DNA of 64,000 nt, taken from positions 19,857 through 83,856 of the forward strand of contig CAIOCZ010000022.1 in the NCBI GenBank assembly GCA_903856805.1, written 5' to 3'. This document shows, in pieces, positions 1 to 8,208 of this stretch. The notes under the pieces were generated by a model. It was not told where the DNA came from. It made no database searches and was given only the letters and a program-made list of their open reading frames with translations. The stretch is from an uncultured cyanobacterium. GTDB lineage: Bacteria; Cyanobacteriota; Cyanobacteriia; PCC-6307; Cyanobiaceae. Position 1 is the stretch's first letter, and every line of letters begins with the position of its first letter. Made by a program: the position numbers and the translations under genes.

Positions 1-1016
1 ACTTTGGTGGGAGTAGCATGATAGAGCGCCTGCAGGCCAACGGTGCTGTTGATCGTGATCACGGCCCGGGCTCGCTTGAGAATGGGACCGAGGGCGCCAT
101 CATGGAAATAGAGCACGCGTTCCGCGATGCCATGCTCCAGGGCCAGGTCGTGGATGAATCGCCCGTAATGGTTGTAGCCGCGGTCGCGGGGATGATGTTT
201 GAACACCAGCCGATCCTGGGAACGGCCTGAGGCGGCGAAGGAGGCAATCAACTCGGTGATGAATGGCTCCATTCCCGAGTACTGCGAGCTGAGGTTCACC
301 TGGGAATCGCTGGCAACCTGCAGGGGAACCAAGATAAATGGAGTTCCATCCATCAGCTGATCGCGGATCGAATGTTCGCTAATGCGATACAGGTGTTTGC
401 GGGCAAATCCAGCCAGCTGGGCGAGAAGGTAGGAGGGTTTTGGTTGGAGTTTGTGGGGGCCGGAGATGATCGGATAGGGTGTAAAACTATGCTGAATGAA
501 GGTGGGGGCTTTCCACCATTTACGCCAACGGATTCCCGTCTCACGGCGGGCTTGGGGGATCACATCAGCGGGGGGCAGCGCGCGATAGTGGCCCGGGGGA
601 CGATTGAGGCTGGAGCGGGCATTGACCCGCTCCAGCTCCAGGCTGACGTAGTTAGGACGGATATAGCCAAGTTCGAAAACCCAGGGCTCAATCTTGTAGG
701 GGCGATTGGCCTGGCTATTGAGTTCCTGGGTGAGGCCAATGGCGATCCGATGGGGATCAATAAAATCGCCATACATGAAGAGATGGCGAATGCCTTTTTC
801 GTGAAAAATTCGACGGAGGTAATTCTCAAAATCAGCCATTTCCCCGGCGTAGGGAAGGCGCTGATGTGCGGGAAAGCCGTATTCATGCAGCGGAAAACTG
901 ACTTTCCACACCGGCACCCCTCGCCGTTCCAGGTGGTTGGCCAGACGACTGAAGAAGCTGCCGATGGGCCCCATCAGCAGCAGCACCGGTCCCTCGATGC
1001 TGACTTCGCGCGTCAC
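1..1016 (-). CDS. kpsS: KpsS-like capsular polysaccharide glycosyltransferase, C-terminus cut by window edge
   Basis: The reading frame is open from a GTG at 1016 down to base 1 without a stop, so about 338 residues are visible and the C-terminus lies outside. The N-terminus reads LLLMGPIGSFFSRLANHLE, the usual opening of the KpsS family. It is followed by FMYGDFIDPHR, FILVPLQVASDSQ and TINSTVGLQALY, all typical of capsule biosynthesis/export glycosyltransferases. KpsS adds the first Kdo to the phosphatidylglycerol primer of group 2 capsules in Gram-negative bacteria. It sits 37 bases downstream of kpsC on the same strand, so the pair is probably one operon. No clear Shine-Dalgarno precedes the GTG. 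Base composition is lower in GC than the hydrogenase region. The exact sugar transferred here cannot be told. Confidence 0.88.
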   Translation of the reverse strand, partial: MTREVSIEGPVLLLMGPIGSFFSRLANHLERRGVPVWKVSFPLHEYGFPAHQRLPYAGEMADFENYLRRIFHEKGIRHLFMYGDFIDPHRIAIGLTQELNSQANRPYKIEPWVFELGYIRPNYVSLELERVNARSSLNRPPGHYRALPPADVIPQARRETGIRWRKWWKAPTFIQHSFTPYPIISGPHKLQPKPSYLLAQLAGFARKHLYRISEHSIRDQLMDGTPFILVPLQVASDSQVNLSSQYSGMEPFITELIASFAASGRSQDRLVFKHHPRDRGYNHYGRFIHDLALEHGIAERVLYFHDGALGPILKRARAVITINSTVGLQALYHATPTK

Positions 1017-1053
1017 TCCAGTGCAACCAAGAGAATTGAACCTAGCCGTAAGG

Positions 1054-3078
1054 TCAGGAAAAACGGTGCGGAGCGATACGCTCCCGCAGCCGTCCCCAGT
1101 GGCGGAACAACCGACGCCACCAGCCCAGGCCCGCCACCGGTTCAAGGCGCCAGGCCAGCAGTTCGGCGATCGCCTCCTCCGGTTCGATGAACAGGCCGCT
1201 ACGGCGGCTCACGTAGCGCGGGTAATCGATCAAGGTTCCGTGCACCAGCGCGTTCAGGCTGAGTTGGCGGCCGCGGCGGGGACAGGCAAGCTGGTCCTGG
1301 GTCAGGCCCCAGCCGGCATAGAAGGGCAGTCCCCAGGTATGCACCGGAACCCCCCGCAGCAGGGCCTCAAACCCGGCCAGGGAGGTCAGCACATGGATGG
1401 CGTCCACCTGCCCATAGAGCTGGTCCATGGACCCGTTCAAGAGAATTTCGTTGCAGTGGGCGGCCGCAGCGGTGTCGCTGGTCGTGCCCTGGCGCAGTCC
1501 GGCCACCACATCCGGATGGGGTTTGTAGAGCACCCAGGCGTCCGGTTCGGCCCGTCGTACCGCCTGCAACAGCGCCAGGTTGGTGCTCAGCCCAGGGGCT
1601 CCGTAGCGGATCGAGGCGTCGCTTTCCACCTGGCCGGGGACCAGCACCACCCGCTGCGCCCCTTCCGGCCGACGCCAGGGGTCGGCAGAGAGGTTGTATT
1701 TGGTGAGACCGGCGGCCACCAGGAGCTCCCGCAGCGCCGCCGCCCGCTGCCGCTCCGCGGCGCTGAAGTCATGGTGGGCCAGGTGCCATTCCAGGTCACT
1801 GGCCGCTGTGGCGTCGTAATAGATCCCCCGGTGGTCCACCACCCAGGACACCGGGGCGATCAGGTTGGCCCCCAGCCCCACCGACCGCAGGAACCCATCC
1901 TCGATGTGGAGCAGGGTCGGTGGGGCTGGCTGGCGCAACCGCTGGCGCACCCCCAGCCCCGGTTCCCGACCCCAGACCGCCAGGGCCCTGGCGGTGGGGC
2001 TGGCCGGGCTGTGGCGGCGCCGGAAGCGGATCCGGGATCCGGCCAGGAAGCGCCGCAGGATCGGCTGTTTCCAGGGTTTGAAGCCGAAGGCCTCGATCAC
2101 GGCCGGTTGACCGCAGCGCTGACGTCGCTGCAGGCCGAGCACCTGGATCAGTCGCTCCGGTTCGCAGCGCTGTCCTTGATGGGGGTCCAGGTAGCGGGGA
2201 TAGGCGATCAGGGTGGCATGCACCAGTTGGGCCAGCTCGGGACGGGGGCCGCAGCGGCGCTCCGGCGAGGGCAGCGCATCCGTGGTGAGACCCCAGCCGG
2301 CGTAAAAGGGCATGCCGAAGCAGCGCACCGGCCGGTTCCAAAGCAGGGCCTCAAAGCCCAGTTGGGACGTCACCACGTACACCGCCTGGGCCTGCTCCAG
2401 CAGGGCCGTGGGATGGCCACCGTCGGCACAGAGTTCCAGCCGTGGATCGCTCAGCTGCTCCGGAGTGAAGTGGCTGCGCTTGCGACCGGCGGCCACATCG
2501 GGATGGATCTTGACCACCACCTGGCTGTGGGGGTGTTCCGCCAGGGCGGCGGCCAACATCTGCCCAAAGCTGGCAGCGTCGGCCAGTCCCCCGCCGATGG
2601 AGAGGTCGCCGGCGGTTTGGTCCACCACCAGCACGAAGGGGCGCGTGGGGGCTGAGGATTCCGGGGCGCCGTTGTATTTGCTGACCCGCTGGTCACACCA
2701 CAGGCGCTGCAGGGCCTGGGCCCGATCCCGCTGGCCTGGCGCCAGGGGCTGGGCAATCAGCGCCTCCAGCCGGCTCGGCGCGGTGGCGTCGTAGTAGATG
2801 CCCAGGTCGTCCACCACCAGCGAGAGCGGTGGGCTGTCCGGCCCAAGAGCCAGGGAGCGCAGGAATCCATCCTCACAGCGCCAAAGGGGAAGGCTCCGTT
2901 GCCGTGCGATCTGCTCGGCGAGGCGCGCCGAGGGTTTGCGACCCCAGGCCAACAGGGCCTCCAGCTGCTCCCGTTGACAGGCGCGCCCCCCCCGGACCAC
3001 CGTCGCCGGGGCCAGCAGGGGGCCGAGGGTGGGGATGCGGGCCATGCCGCGGGATGGGATGCCAAGAATTGCTCCCAT
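1054..3078 (-). CDS. kpsC: KpsC-like capsular polysaccharide beta-Kdo transferase, tandem domains
   Basis: This is a 674-residue protein, about the usual KpsC length, with two homologous halves. The first carries CEDGFLRSLALG and LSLVVDDLGIYYDAT (residues about 70-100). The second carries IEDGFLRSVGLG and WVVDHRGIYYDAT (about 390-425). Both halves also contain KYN, a KIHPD or YKPHPDV stretch, TSxxGFEALLxxxPVxxxGxPFYAGWGLT and a PRY segment. In KpsC the two domains alternately add beta-2,4- and beta-2,7-linked Kdo to build the linker between lipid and capsule. The first residues resemble the start of Escherichia coli KpsC (IGIYSPGIWRIPHL), which supports the start at 3078. It is followed by kpsS. 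The enzyme is expected at the cytoplasmic face of the inner membrane. Confidence 0.93.
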   Translation of the reverse strand: MGAILGIPSRGMARIPTLGPLLAPATVVRGGRACQREQLEALLAWGRKPSARLAEQIARQRSLPLWRCEDGFLRSLALGPDSPPLSLVVDDLGIYYDATAPSRLEALIAQPLAPGQRDRAQALQRLWCDQRVSKYNGAPESSAPTRPFVLVVDQTAGDLSIGGGLADAASFGQMLAAALAEHPHSQVVVKIHPDVAAGRKRSHFTPEQLSDPRLELCADGGHPTALLEQAQAVYVVTSQLGFEALLWNRPVRCFGMPFYAGWGLTTDALPSPERRCGPRPELAQLVHATLIAYPRYLDPHQGQRCEPERLIQVLGLQRRQRCGQPAVIEAFGFKPWKQPILRRFLAGSRIRFRRRHSPASPTARALAVWGREPGLGVRQRLRQPAPPTLLHIEDGFLRSVGLGANLIAPVSWVVDHRGIYYDATAASDLEWHLAHHDFSAAERQRAAALRELLVAAGLTKYNLSADPWRRPEGAQRVVLVPGQVESDASIRYGAPGLSTNLALLQAVRRAEPDAWVLYKPHPDVVAGLRQGTTSDTAAAAHCNEILLNGSMDQLYGQVDAIHVLTSLAGFEALLRGVPVHTWGLPFYAGWGLTQDQLACPRRGRQLSLNALVHGTLIDYPRYVSRRSGLFIEPEEAIAELLAWRLEPVAGLGWWRRLFRHWGRLRERIAPHRFS

Positions 3079-3122
3079 GGGATGATGAAGTTACCCTGAA
3101 AAACCTACAGGATTGGTCGAAA

Positions 3123-3647
3123 ATGCTCAAAAATGGGCTGTTAATTCGTGAGCGCCATTGTCGTCTTGACCTCGATTGTTCGGACGCCTCCAAGCTGGCT
3201 CTCGCTCGCTATTTATCTACGGTGGATCGAGTGATTTCCGCCATGCTAGCGAGGGATCGGCTTGATAGCCTTGGCGATGGTCGCTTTAGTTATAATTCTA
3301 ACAGCTTTAATGTGCTTGGCTATGAGATACGGGCGGTTGTAAAGCTGAGCGCCAATTGGAATGGCCAGTGTCTGCAGATCTGTTGCGAAGGTTGCGGAGT
3401 TGATGGACCAATTGGTCTCAATCGTGAGCTGGATTTTCAGCTGGAGGCTGAGATTCGGCCTGGGCCTTTTTTGTTGATCGCTGACGTCTGGGTGGGAATT
3501 CCGTGGCAACAGGATCGTTGGCTCGGGAGTCGGTCAATCGTGCAGCGGGTTTTGGATCTTGTGCTGGATCGGATTGAGCGGCGCTTTCGACGGGGACTGA
3601 GGAAGGATGTGATGGCTTGGATTTCTTGTTGTGCCAATTATGAATAG
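3123..3647 (+). CDS. DUF1997 family protein
   Basis: A 174-residue protein. The frame is open further upstream, but upstream it overlaps the divergent kpsC and reads as low-complexity GC-rich sequence, so the ATG at 3123 is chosen. An AGGA lies about 13 bases before it. The body (LARYLSTVDRVISAMLARD, FNVLGYEIRAVVKLSAN, FQLEAEIRPGPFLLI) has the pattern of DUF1997, a family common in cyanobacteria and plastid-bearing plants with no proven function and a lipid-binding/START-like look. GC is clearly lower than in the hydrogenase genes downstream. The 283 bases between it and hoxE are relatively AT-rich, contain no gene I can support and presumably hold the hoxE promoter. Confidence 0.7.
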   Translation: MLKNGLLIRERHCRLDLDCSDASKLALARYLSTVDRVISAMLARDRLDSLGDGRFSYNSNSFNVLGYEIRAVVKLSANWNGQCLQICCEGCGVDGPIGLNRELDFQLEAEIRPGPFLLIADVWVGIPWQQDRWLGSRSIVQRVLDLVLDRIERRFRRGLRKDVMAWISCCANYE

Positions 3648-3930
3648 GAAAATAATTGTAATAACAGGCCCCCGCTTGCGTTGGATTTTAGGATTTCAAA
3701 GATGCAGCTAATTTGGCGATTAGCTAAAATTATTGACGCATGATTTTCCGGTGGATGGTCGTTGATGTTCGCGGTTTGGATGTTGTGTGGCGAAGATCCC
3801 CGCGCTCAAATTGCATTTGTCATCATGCAAAATATTGATGGCGTGTTCAGATCTTCTCCTGCTGGCGTCACCGCAGGCAGCCCAGCCCTGCGGCCCTAGG
3901 CAGGGAATGATCTTGAACCTCGGTGGGCCG

Positions 3931-4485
3931 ATGACGACAGCGATCGAAACGGCGATGGCGGCGGCTGCCAAGCCCCTGGCCCCGGCGGCGGCGGATCGAC
4001 GGCTGGAACGCTTAATCGCCGGCAGCAGTTGGAGTCAGGACGCGTTGATTGAGCTCCTCCATCGGGTTCAGCCTCTCTATGGCTACTTGCCCGCCTCGGC
4101 GCTGCATCGCGTTGCTCAGGAGTTGGCCTTGCCCCTGAGCCAGGTGTATGGGGTGGCCAGTTTCTATCACCTGTTCCACCTTTCTCCCCCCAGTGCCCAG
4201 CGCTGTGGCGTCTGCCTTGGGACCGCCTGTTACGTGCGCGGTGCGGCGGCTCTGGTGGAGCGGCTTGAGCGTCGGCTTGGGGTGGGGTTGGATCAGCCGC
4301 TGGGGCACCATGGTTGGACTCTCATCAGCCTGGGGTGCCTGGGGGCCTGCGGACAGGGCCCCCTGGTGTGCCTGAATCACCGTTTGGTCGGGTTCGACTC
4401 CGACAACGCCCCTGCTGCCCTGGAGGCTCGACTGGATGCCCTTGGCTTCCCCTCACCCCGGCCTCAGGCACCTGCGGCGCCGTAG
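3931..4485 (+). CDS. hoxE: Bidirectional [NiFe] hydrogenase diaphorase subunit HoxE, [2Fe-2S]
   Basis: A 184-residue protein of the NuoE/24-kDa subunit family. ALIELLHRVQPLYGYLP and LPLSQVYGVASFYHLFHL are standard HoxE/NuoE segments. The four cluster cysteines appear as CGVCLGTACY and SLGCLGACGQGP. HoxE joins HoxF and HoxU in the diaphorase module that exchanges electrons with NAD(P)H or ferredoxin/flavodoxin. The frame extends upstream to 3787, but known HoxE proteins are about 160-170 residues, so the ATG at 3931 (MTTAIETAM) preceded by GGTGGG fits best; the ATG at 3907 is the alternative. The gene is cut off from hoxF by an opposing gene whose end overlaps it by 22 bases, which is unusual for this operon. 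Confidence 0.93.
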   Translation: MTTAIETAMAAAAKPLAPAAADRRLERLIAGSSWSQDALIELLHRVQPLYGYLPASALHRVAQELALPLSQVYGVASFYHLFHLSPPSAQRCGVCLGTACYVRGAAALVERLERRLGVGLDQPLGHHGWTLISLGCLGACGQGPLVCLNHRLVGFDSDNAPAALEARLDALGFPSPRPQAPAAP

Positions 4486-5138
4486 GCCACCTGGCAGGCC
4501 GTGTTCAACAGCTGGGCATCCTGCAGCGTGAGGGGTGTGCCGCCATTCAGGAGGCCTGCGTTGCAATCCGCATTGCCGCTGTAATAAGGACCATTGACAT
4601 TGCTGCTGAACACGAAGGTCACCCCGGCCGTGCCCACCGCCTGAATCGATCCGTAGTTCAGTTGGTAGGACGTCTGGGGCACCACGATCACCGGCGTTTG
4701 GTTGCGACTGGCGTTATTGATCAATGCCGTGATGGTGGCCGCGGTGGCGAGCCCTGCCACCCCCCAGGCCACGGCGTTGGTGTTCCACCAGCCCCAGCTG
4801 GAGGGGGTCCAGGCATACCAACCGGTGCGCCAGCTCCGATAGCCCCAGTAGCCGCCATTCGACCACCGGGCTGACCAGGCCGTGGGCCGTCCGGTGTAGA
4901 CAACCGGTCGTGCCGCCGGCCGATAGAGCGGTGCCGCCACGGGTCGTACGACGGGGCGGGCGACGGGGGCCGGCCGCACCCCAGGACCAGCCCCCGGCCG
5001 ATAGACACCGCCGCCGAGGGGTTCCCGCACCCGTTCCGCCAGCACCGCCGGCGTGGCCAGCACTTGCAGGGCCAGGGCACTGACCAGGCCCAAGGACCCC
5101 AGGGGGTGAGGGGGGGAGCTGGAGGGGGCGTTGGGCAT
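4464..5138 (-). CDS. Hypothetical secreted protein, Pro/Val/Arg-rich then Trp/Tyr-rich
   Basis: A 224-residue protein. The start has a hydrophobic stretch (LGLVSALALQVLATPAVLA) ending in a likely signal peptidase site, so it is probably exported. Residues about 45-85 are rich in proline, valine and arginine (RPAPVARPVVRPVAAP). Residues about 85-120 are very rich in tryptophan and tyrosine (YWGYRSWRTGWYAWTPSSWG). The C-terminal half has hydrophobic and Asn/Ser-rich stretches with two cysteines. I know no family function. It lies between hoxE and hoxF on the opposite strand, overlapping the hoxE end by 22 bases, and shares a 170-base divergent upstream region with hoxF. Confidence 0.72.
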   Translation of the reverse strand: MPNAPSSSPPHPLGSLGLVSALALQVLATPAVLAERVREPLGGGVYRPGAGPGVRPAPVARPVVRPVAAPLYRPAARPVVYTGRPTAWSARWSNGGYWGYRSWRTGWYAWTPSSWGWWNTNAVAWGVAGLATAATITALINNASRNQTPVIVVPQTSYQLNYGSIQAVGTAGVTFVFSSNVNGPYYSGNADCNAGLLNGGTPLTLQDAQLLNTACQVAYGAAGA

Positions 5139-5308
5139 GGGCCGGTCGAAGCAACATTTTCCACCCTAGGCAGCACTCGATCGGGTGGTTCAGACGTCTC
5201 CTTGGGGAGTAGGCGGGCGCTCGGTGTTGGGGTTGGGCCCGATCGACATCCTCCACTCATCGCCACGGTCCCGCGTCGCTAGCACGGTTGCCTGAGCCCG
5301 GAGGTGCC

Positions 5309-6928
5309 ATGGCGACGGCCCATTTCCACGCGCCGCGTTGGCGTTGCTGTGATGCCAGCGCCTGCCGCATGGCTGGTTCCGCGCCCCTGTGGCGGGCCCT
5401 GCGGCGGGCCCGCAGGGCCGCTGGCCTGTCGGCTGTGCAGTTGCCGATCAAGCGTGTGGGCTGCCTGCGGCTGTGCAGTGAGGGGCCGTTGTTGGCCCTG
5501 GATGGTGGGGCCGTCTCCGCAGATCCGGCGGCCGGCCGTGCGACCCGGCTCTATGGCCGACTCACGCCGGAGCTGGCCGCCGATCTGCTGATGGAGGCGT
5601 TGGCGGGAGCGGTCCCCGCCCTGGAGCCCCATCGCCTCGATCCCCACCTCCCCTTCTTTGCCCTGCAGCGCTCCGTGGTGCTGGAGCACTGCGGCGTGCT
5701 GGACCCCGGGGCGATCGACGATGCCCTCGCCCACGGCGCCTACGCCCAACTCCGTCACTGTCGACGTCGCCTCAGCCCGGCCGCGGTGCGCGCGATCGTG
5801 CGCCTCAGTGGGTTGCGGGGACGGGGCGGCGCCGGGTTCCCCACCGGCCTGAAATGGGACACCGTGGCCCAGCAGCCGCCTGGACCGCGCCTGCTGGTCT
5901 GCAATGCCGACGAGGGCGACCCCGGAGCTTTCATGAACCGCAGCGTGCTGGAGGGGGATCCCCACCGTCTGGTGGAGGGGATGGCGATCGCCGCCTACGC
6001 CGTCGGCGCCGAGCGGGGCTACATCTACGTGAGGGCGGAATATCCCCTGGCGATTCGGCGGCTACGGGTGGCCCTGGCCCAGGCCAGGCGGCGGGGCCTG
6101 CTGGGGGATGGGCAGGCCAGCGACCCGATGGCGTTACGGCTGGAGTTACGGGTGGGGGCCGGGGCCTACGTGTGCGGAGAGGAGACGGCGCTGCTGCGTT
6201 CGATCGAGGGGCGGCGGGGCGTCCCCCATCCCCGTCCTCCCTATCCGGCGGAGGTTGGCCTGGGCGGGGCGCCCACCCTGATCAATAACGTCGAAACCTT
6301 CGCCGCCGTGCCGTCGATCCTTCGCCATGGTGCCGCCTGGTACGGGGCGATCGGCAGCCCCGCCAGTCCGGGCACCAAGGTGTTTGCCCTGTCCGGCGCC
6401 CTTCGCCACACCGGTCTGGTGGAGGTGCCCCTGGGGACCCCCCTCCGCCAGGTGGTGGAGACGATGGGGGGCGGCGGCTCCGAGGGCTGGCCGATCAAGG
6501 CGGTGCAGACCGGTGGTCCTTCCGGCGGCTGTGTGCCGGCCAGCCAGCTCGACGTCCCCCTCGATGACGACCATCTGCGGAGTCTGGGGGCCCGGATCGG
6601 CTCTGGCGGCCTCGTGGTGATAGGCCCGACCACTTCGATGCCGGCCCTGGCGCGGCAATTCATGCGGTTCTCCAGGCAGGAGAGCTGCGGTCAGTGCCTC
6701 CCCTGCCGTGCCGGCACCGTGCAGCTGGAGCAGCTGCTGGATCGTTTTGTGGGTGGCGTCGCCAGTAGGGCGGATGTCGAGCGGTTTGAGGCCCTCGCCG
6801 CCATGGTGCAACGCACCAGTCTCTGTGGCCTGGGGCAGGCGGCTCCCACGCCGGCCCTGAGCAGCCTGCGCTGGTTTCGTCAGGAGTACCTCGACGCCTG
6901 CATGGCCACCGAGACGCCATGGAGCTGA
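5309..6928 (+). CDS. hoxF: Bidirectional hydrogenase diaphorase subunit HoxF, FMN/NAD(P)H site
   Basis: A 539-residue protein of the NuoF/51-kDa family with an N-terminal thioredoxin-like [2Fe-2S] domain (CDASAC... VGCLRLCSEGP). The FMN and NADH site is shown by GLRGRGGAGFPTGLKWD, CNADEGDPGAFMNRS and GAGAYVCGEETALL. The C-terminal [4Fe-4S] ligands are SCGQCLPCRAGT followed by TSLCGLGQ. HoxF is the site of NAD(P)H reduction or oxidation. The start at 5309 is fixed by GGAGGTG five bases upstream; a longer version from 5288 lacks such a site. It opens the uninterrupted hoxFUYHW-hyp run and overlaps hoxU by ten bases. Confidence 0.96.
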   Translation: MATAHFHAPRWRCCDASACRMAGSAPLWRALRRARRAAGLSAVQLPIKRVGCLRLCSEGPLLALDGGAVSADPAAGRATRLYGRLTPELAADLLMEALAGAVPALEPHRLDPHLPFFALQRSVVLEHCGVLDPGAIDDALAHGAYAQLRHCRRRLSPAAVRAIVRLSGLRGRGGAGFPTGLKWDTVAQQPPGPRLLVCNADEGDPGAFMNRSVLEGDPHRLVEGMAIAAYAVGAERGYIYVRAEYPLAIRRLRVALAQARRRGLLGDGQASDPMALRLELRVGAGAYVCGEETALLRSIEGRRGVPHPRPPYPAEVGLGGAPTLINNVETFAAVPSILRHGAAWYGAIGSPASPGTKVFALSGALRHTGLVEVPLGTPLRQVVETMGGGGSEGWPIKAVQTGGPSGGCVPASQLDVPLDDDHLRSLGARIGSGGLVVIGPTTSMPALARQFMRFSRQESCGQCLPCRAGTVQLEQLLDRFVGGVASRADVERFEALAAMVQRTSLCGLGQAAPTPALSSLRWFRQEYLDACMATETPWS

Positions 6929-7638
6929 TCCAGTTGTGGCTCAATGATCAAGCCGTGACGGTGTCGGTCGGAACGAGCCTGTTGGCGGCCTGTCGCGCTG
7001 CCGGCCTGACCCTTCCCACCCTCTGCCATCTGGATGGACTCACGCCCGTGGGGGCCTGTCGGCTTTGCCTGGTGGAGATCGCCGGCTGCTCCCGGTTGCA
7101 GCCTGCCTGCACCACCGCGGCCGCTGACGGACAGCGGGTGCATACCCACACCCAGGAGTTGCTGGACCTACGACGCATGGCCGTGGAGCTGTTCTTTGCG
7201 GAAGGCAACCACATCTGTGCCATCTGTGTGGCGAACGGCAACTGCGAGCTTCAGTCGATGGCCGTGCTGGTGGGGATGGATCACAGCCGTTTCCCCGCCC
7301 AGGCCCCCCAGCGGGACGTGGACGCCTCCCATCCCCGCTTCACCCTGGATCACCACCGCTGCATTCTCTGCACCCGCTGCGTGCGGGTCTGTGATCAGAT
7401 CGAAGGGGCCCACGTCTGGGATGTGGCCTACCGCGGCGAGCACTGCAAGGTGATTGCCGGGCTGGATCAGCCCTGGGGTGCGGTGGCCGCCTGCACCGAT
7501 TGCGGCAAGTGTGTGGATGCTTGCCCCACCGGTGCCCTGTTTCGCAAGGAGGAGGGTCTGACCGGCAAGCAGCCCGATCCGGCCGGGCCGGCCCGCCTGC
7601 GCCTCGCCCGGGACCAGGGCCGTTGGTGGATCCCATGA
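6919..7638 (+). CDS. hoxU: Bidirectional hydrogenase diaphorase subunit HoxU, Fe-S electron conduit
   Basis: A 239-residue protein resembling the N-terminal part of NuoG. It has a plant-ferredoxin-like [2Fe-2S] domain (CHLDGLTPVGACRLCLVEI and a later CTT), then the His-Cys cluster motif HICAICVANGNC, then two ferredoxin-type motifs CILCTRCVRVC and CTDCGKCVDACP. HoxU passes electrons between HoxF and the hydrogenase subunit HoxY. It begins inside hoxF and ends in an ATGA overlap with hoxY, so translation is probably coupled. All expected cluster ligands look present. Confidence 0.96.
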   Translation: MELIQLWLNDQAVTVSVGTSLLAACRAAGLTLPTLCHLDGLTPVGACRLCLVEIAGCSRLQPACTTAAADGQRVHTHTQELLDLRRMAVELFFAEGNHICAICVANGNCELQSMAVLVGMDHSRFPAQAPQRDVDASHPRFTLDHHRCILCTRCVRVCDQIEGAHVWDVAYRGEHCKVIAGLDQPWGAVAACTDCGKCVDACPTGALFRKEEGLTGKQPDPAGPARLRLARDQGRWWIP

Positions 7639-8198
7639 GGCGCCTGCGACTGGCCACGGTGTGGCTGGCCGGCTGCTCCGGCTGCCACATGGCCCTGCTC
7701 GATCTCGACGAGGAGTGGTTTGATCTCGTCGAACGGGTGGAGATCGTCTACTCGCCTGTCTTCAGCGACACCAAGCAGTTTCCTGCCGCCGTGGATGCCT
7801 GCCTGGTGGAAGGGGCGGTGGGCAGCACCCACGACCTGGCCCTGGCCCGGATTCTGCGCAGTCGCAGTCGCCTGGTCATTGCCCTCGGCGATTGTGCCGT
7901 GACGACGAACGTGCCGGGGTTGCGCAACCTGTTGCGATCGCCGCAGCGCAGTGGTGCCGAAGCCGTTCTCGATCAGGCCTACGGCGCCTTGGCCGACCTC
8001 CACCCCCAGCATCCCCAGGCCCCGGGCCTCCTGCCCGCCCTGCTGGACACCGTGTTGCCCCTCCATGCCGTGATTCCCGTGGATGCCTACCTGCCCGGTT
8101 GCCCTCCTCCCCTGCCCCGCCTGCGCCTGCTGCTGGAGGCCCTCATGGCCCACCAGCTGCCGCGGCTGGATGGGGACGCCCTGTTGCGTTTCGGCTGA
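7635..8198 (+). CDS. hoxY: Bidirectional [NiFe] hydrogenase small subunit HoxY
   Basis: A 187-residue protein beginning MRRLRLATVWLAGCSGCHMA. The CSGC pair, GDCAVTTNVPG and YLPGCPP supply the four cysteines of the proximal [4Fe-4S] cluster. The length and the single cluster match HoxY rather than the long uptake-type HupS. The start is the ATG at 7635 that overlaps the hoxU stop as ATGA; the frame extends upstream but that part is not HoxY-like. HoxY forms the cytoplasmic hydrogenase dimer with HoxH. Ten bases separate it from hoxH. Confidence 0.96.
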   Translation: MRRLRLATVWLAGCSGCHMALLDLDEEWFDLVERVEIVYSPVFSDTKQFPAAVDACLVEGAVGSTHDLALARILRSRSRLVIALGDCAVTTNVPGLRNLLRSPQRSGAEAVLDQAYGALADLHPQHPQAPGLLPALLDTVLPLHAVIPVDAYLPGCPPPLPRLRLLLEALMAHQLPRLDGDALLRFG

Positions 8199-8208
8199 GG
8201 CCTGCACC

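Noticed and set aside
1865..2655. Long plus-strand frames antisense to kpsC, and many others antisense to hox and hyp genes.
   Set aside because: They are GC-driven shadows; the kpsC frame has clear family motifs and the antisense products are low-complexity Gly/Arg/Pro-rich.
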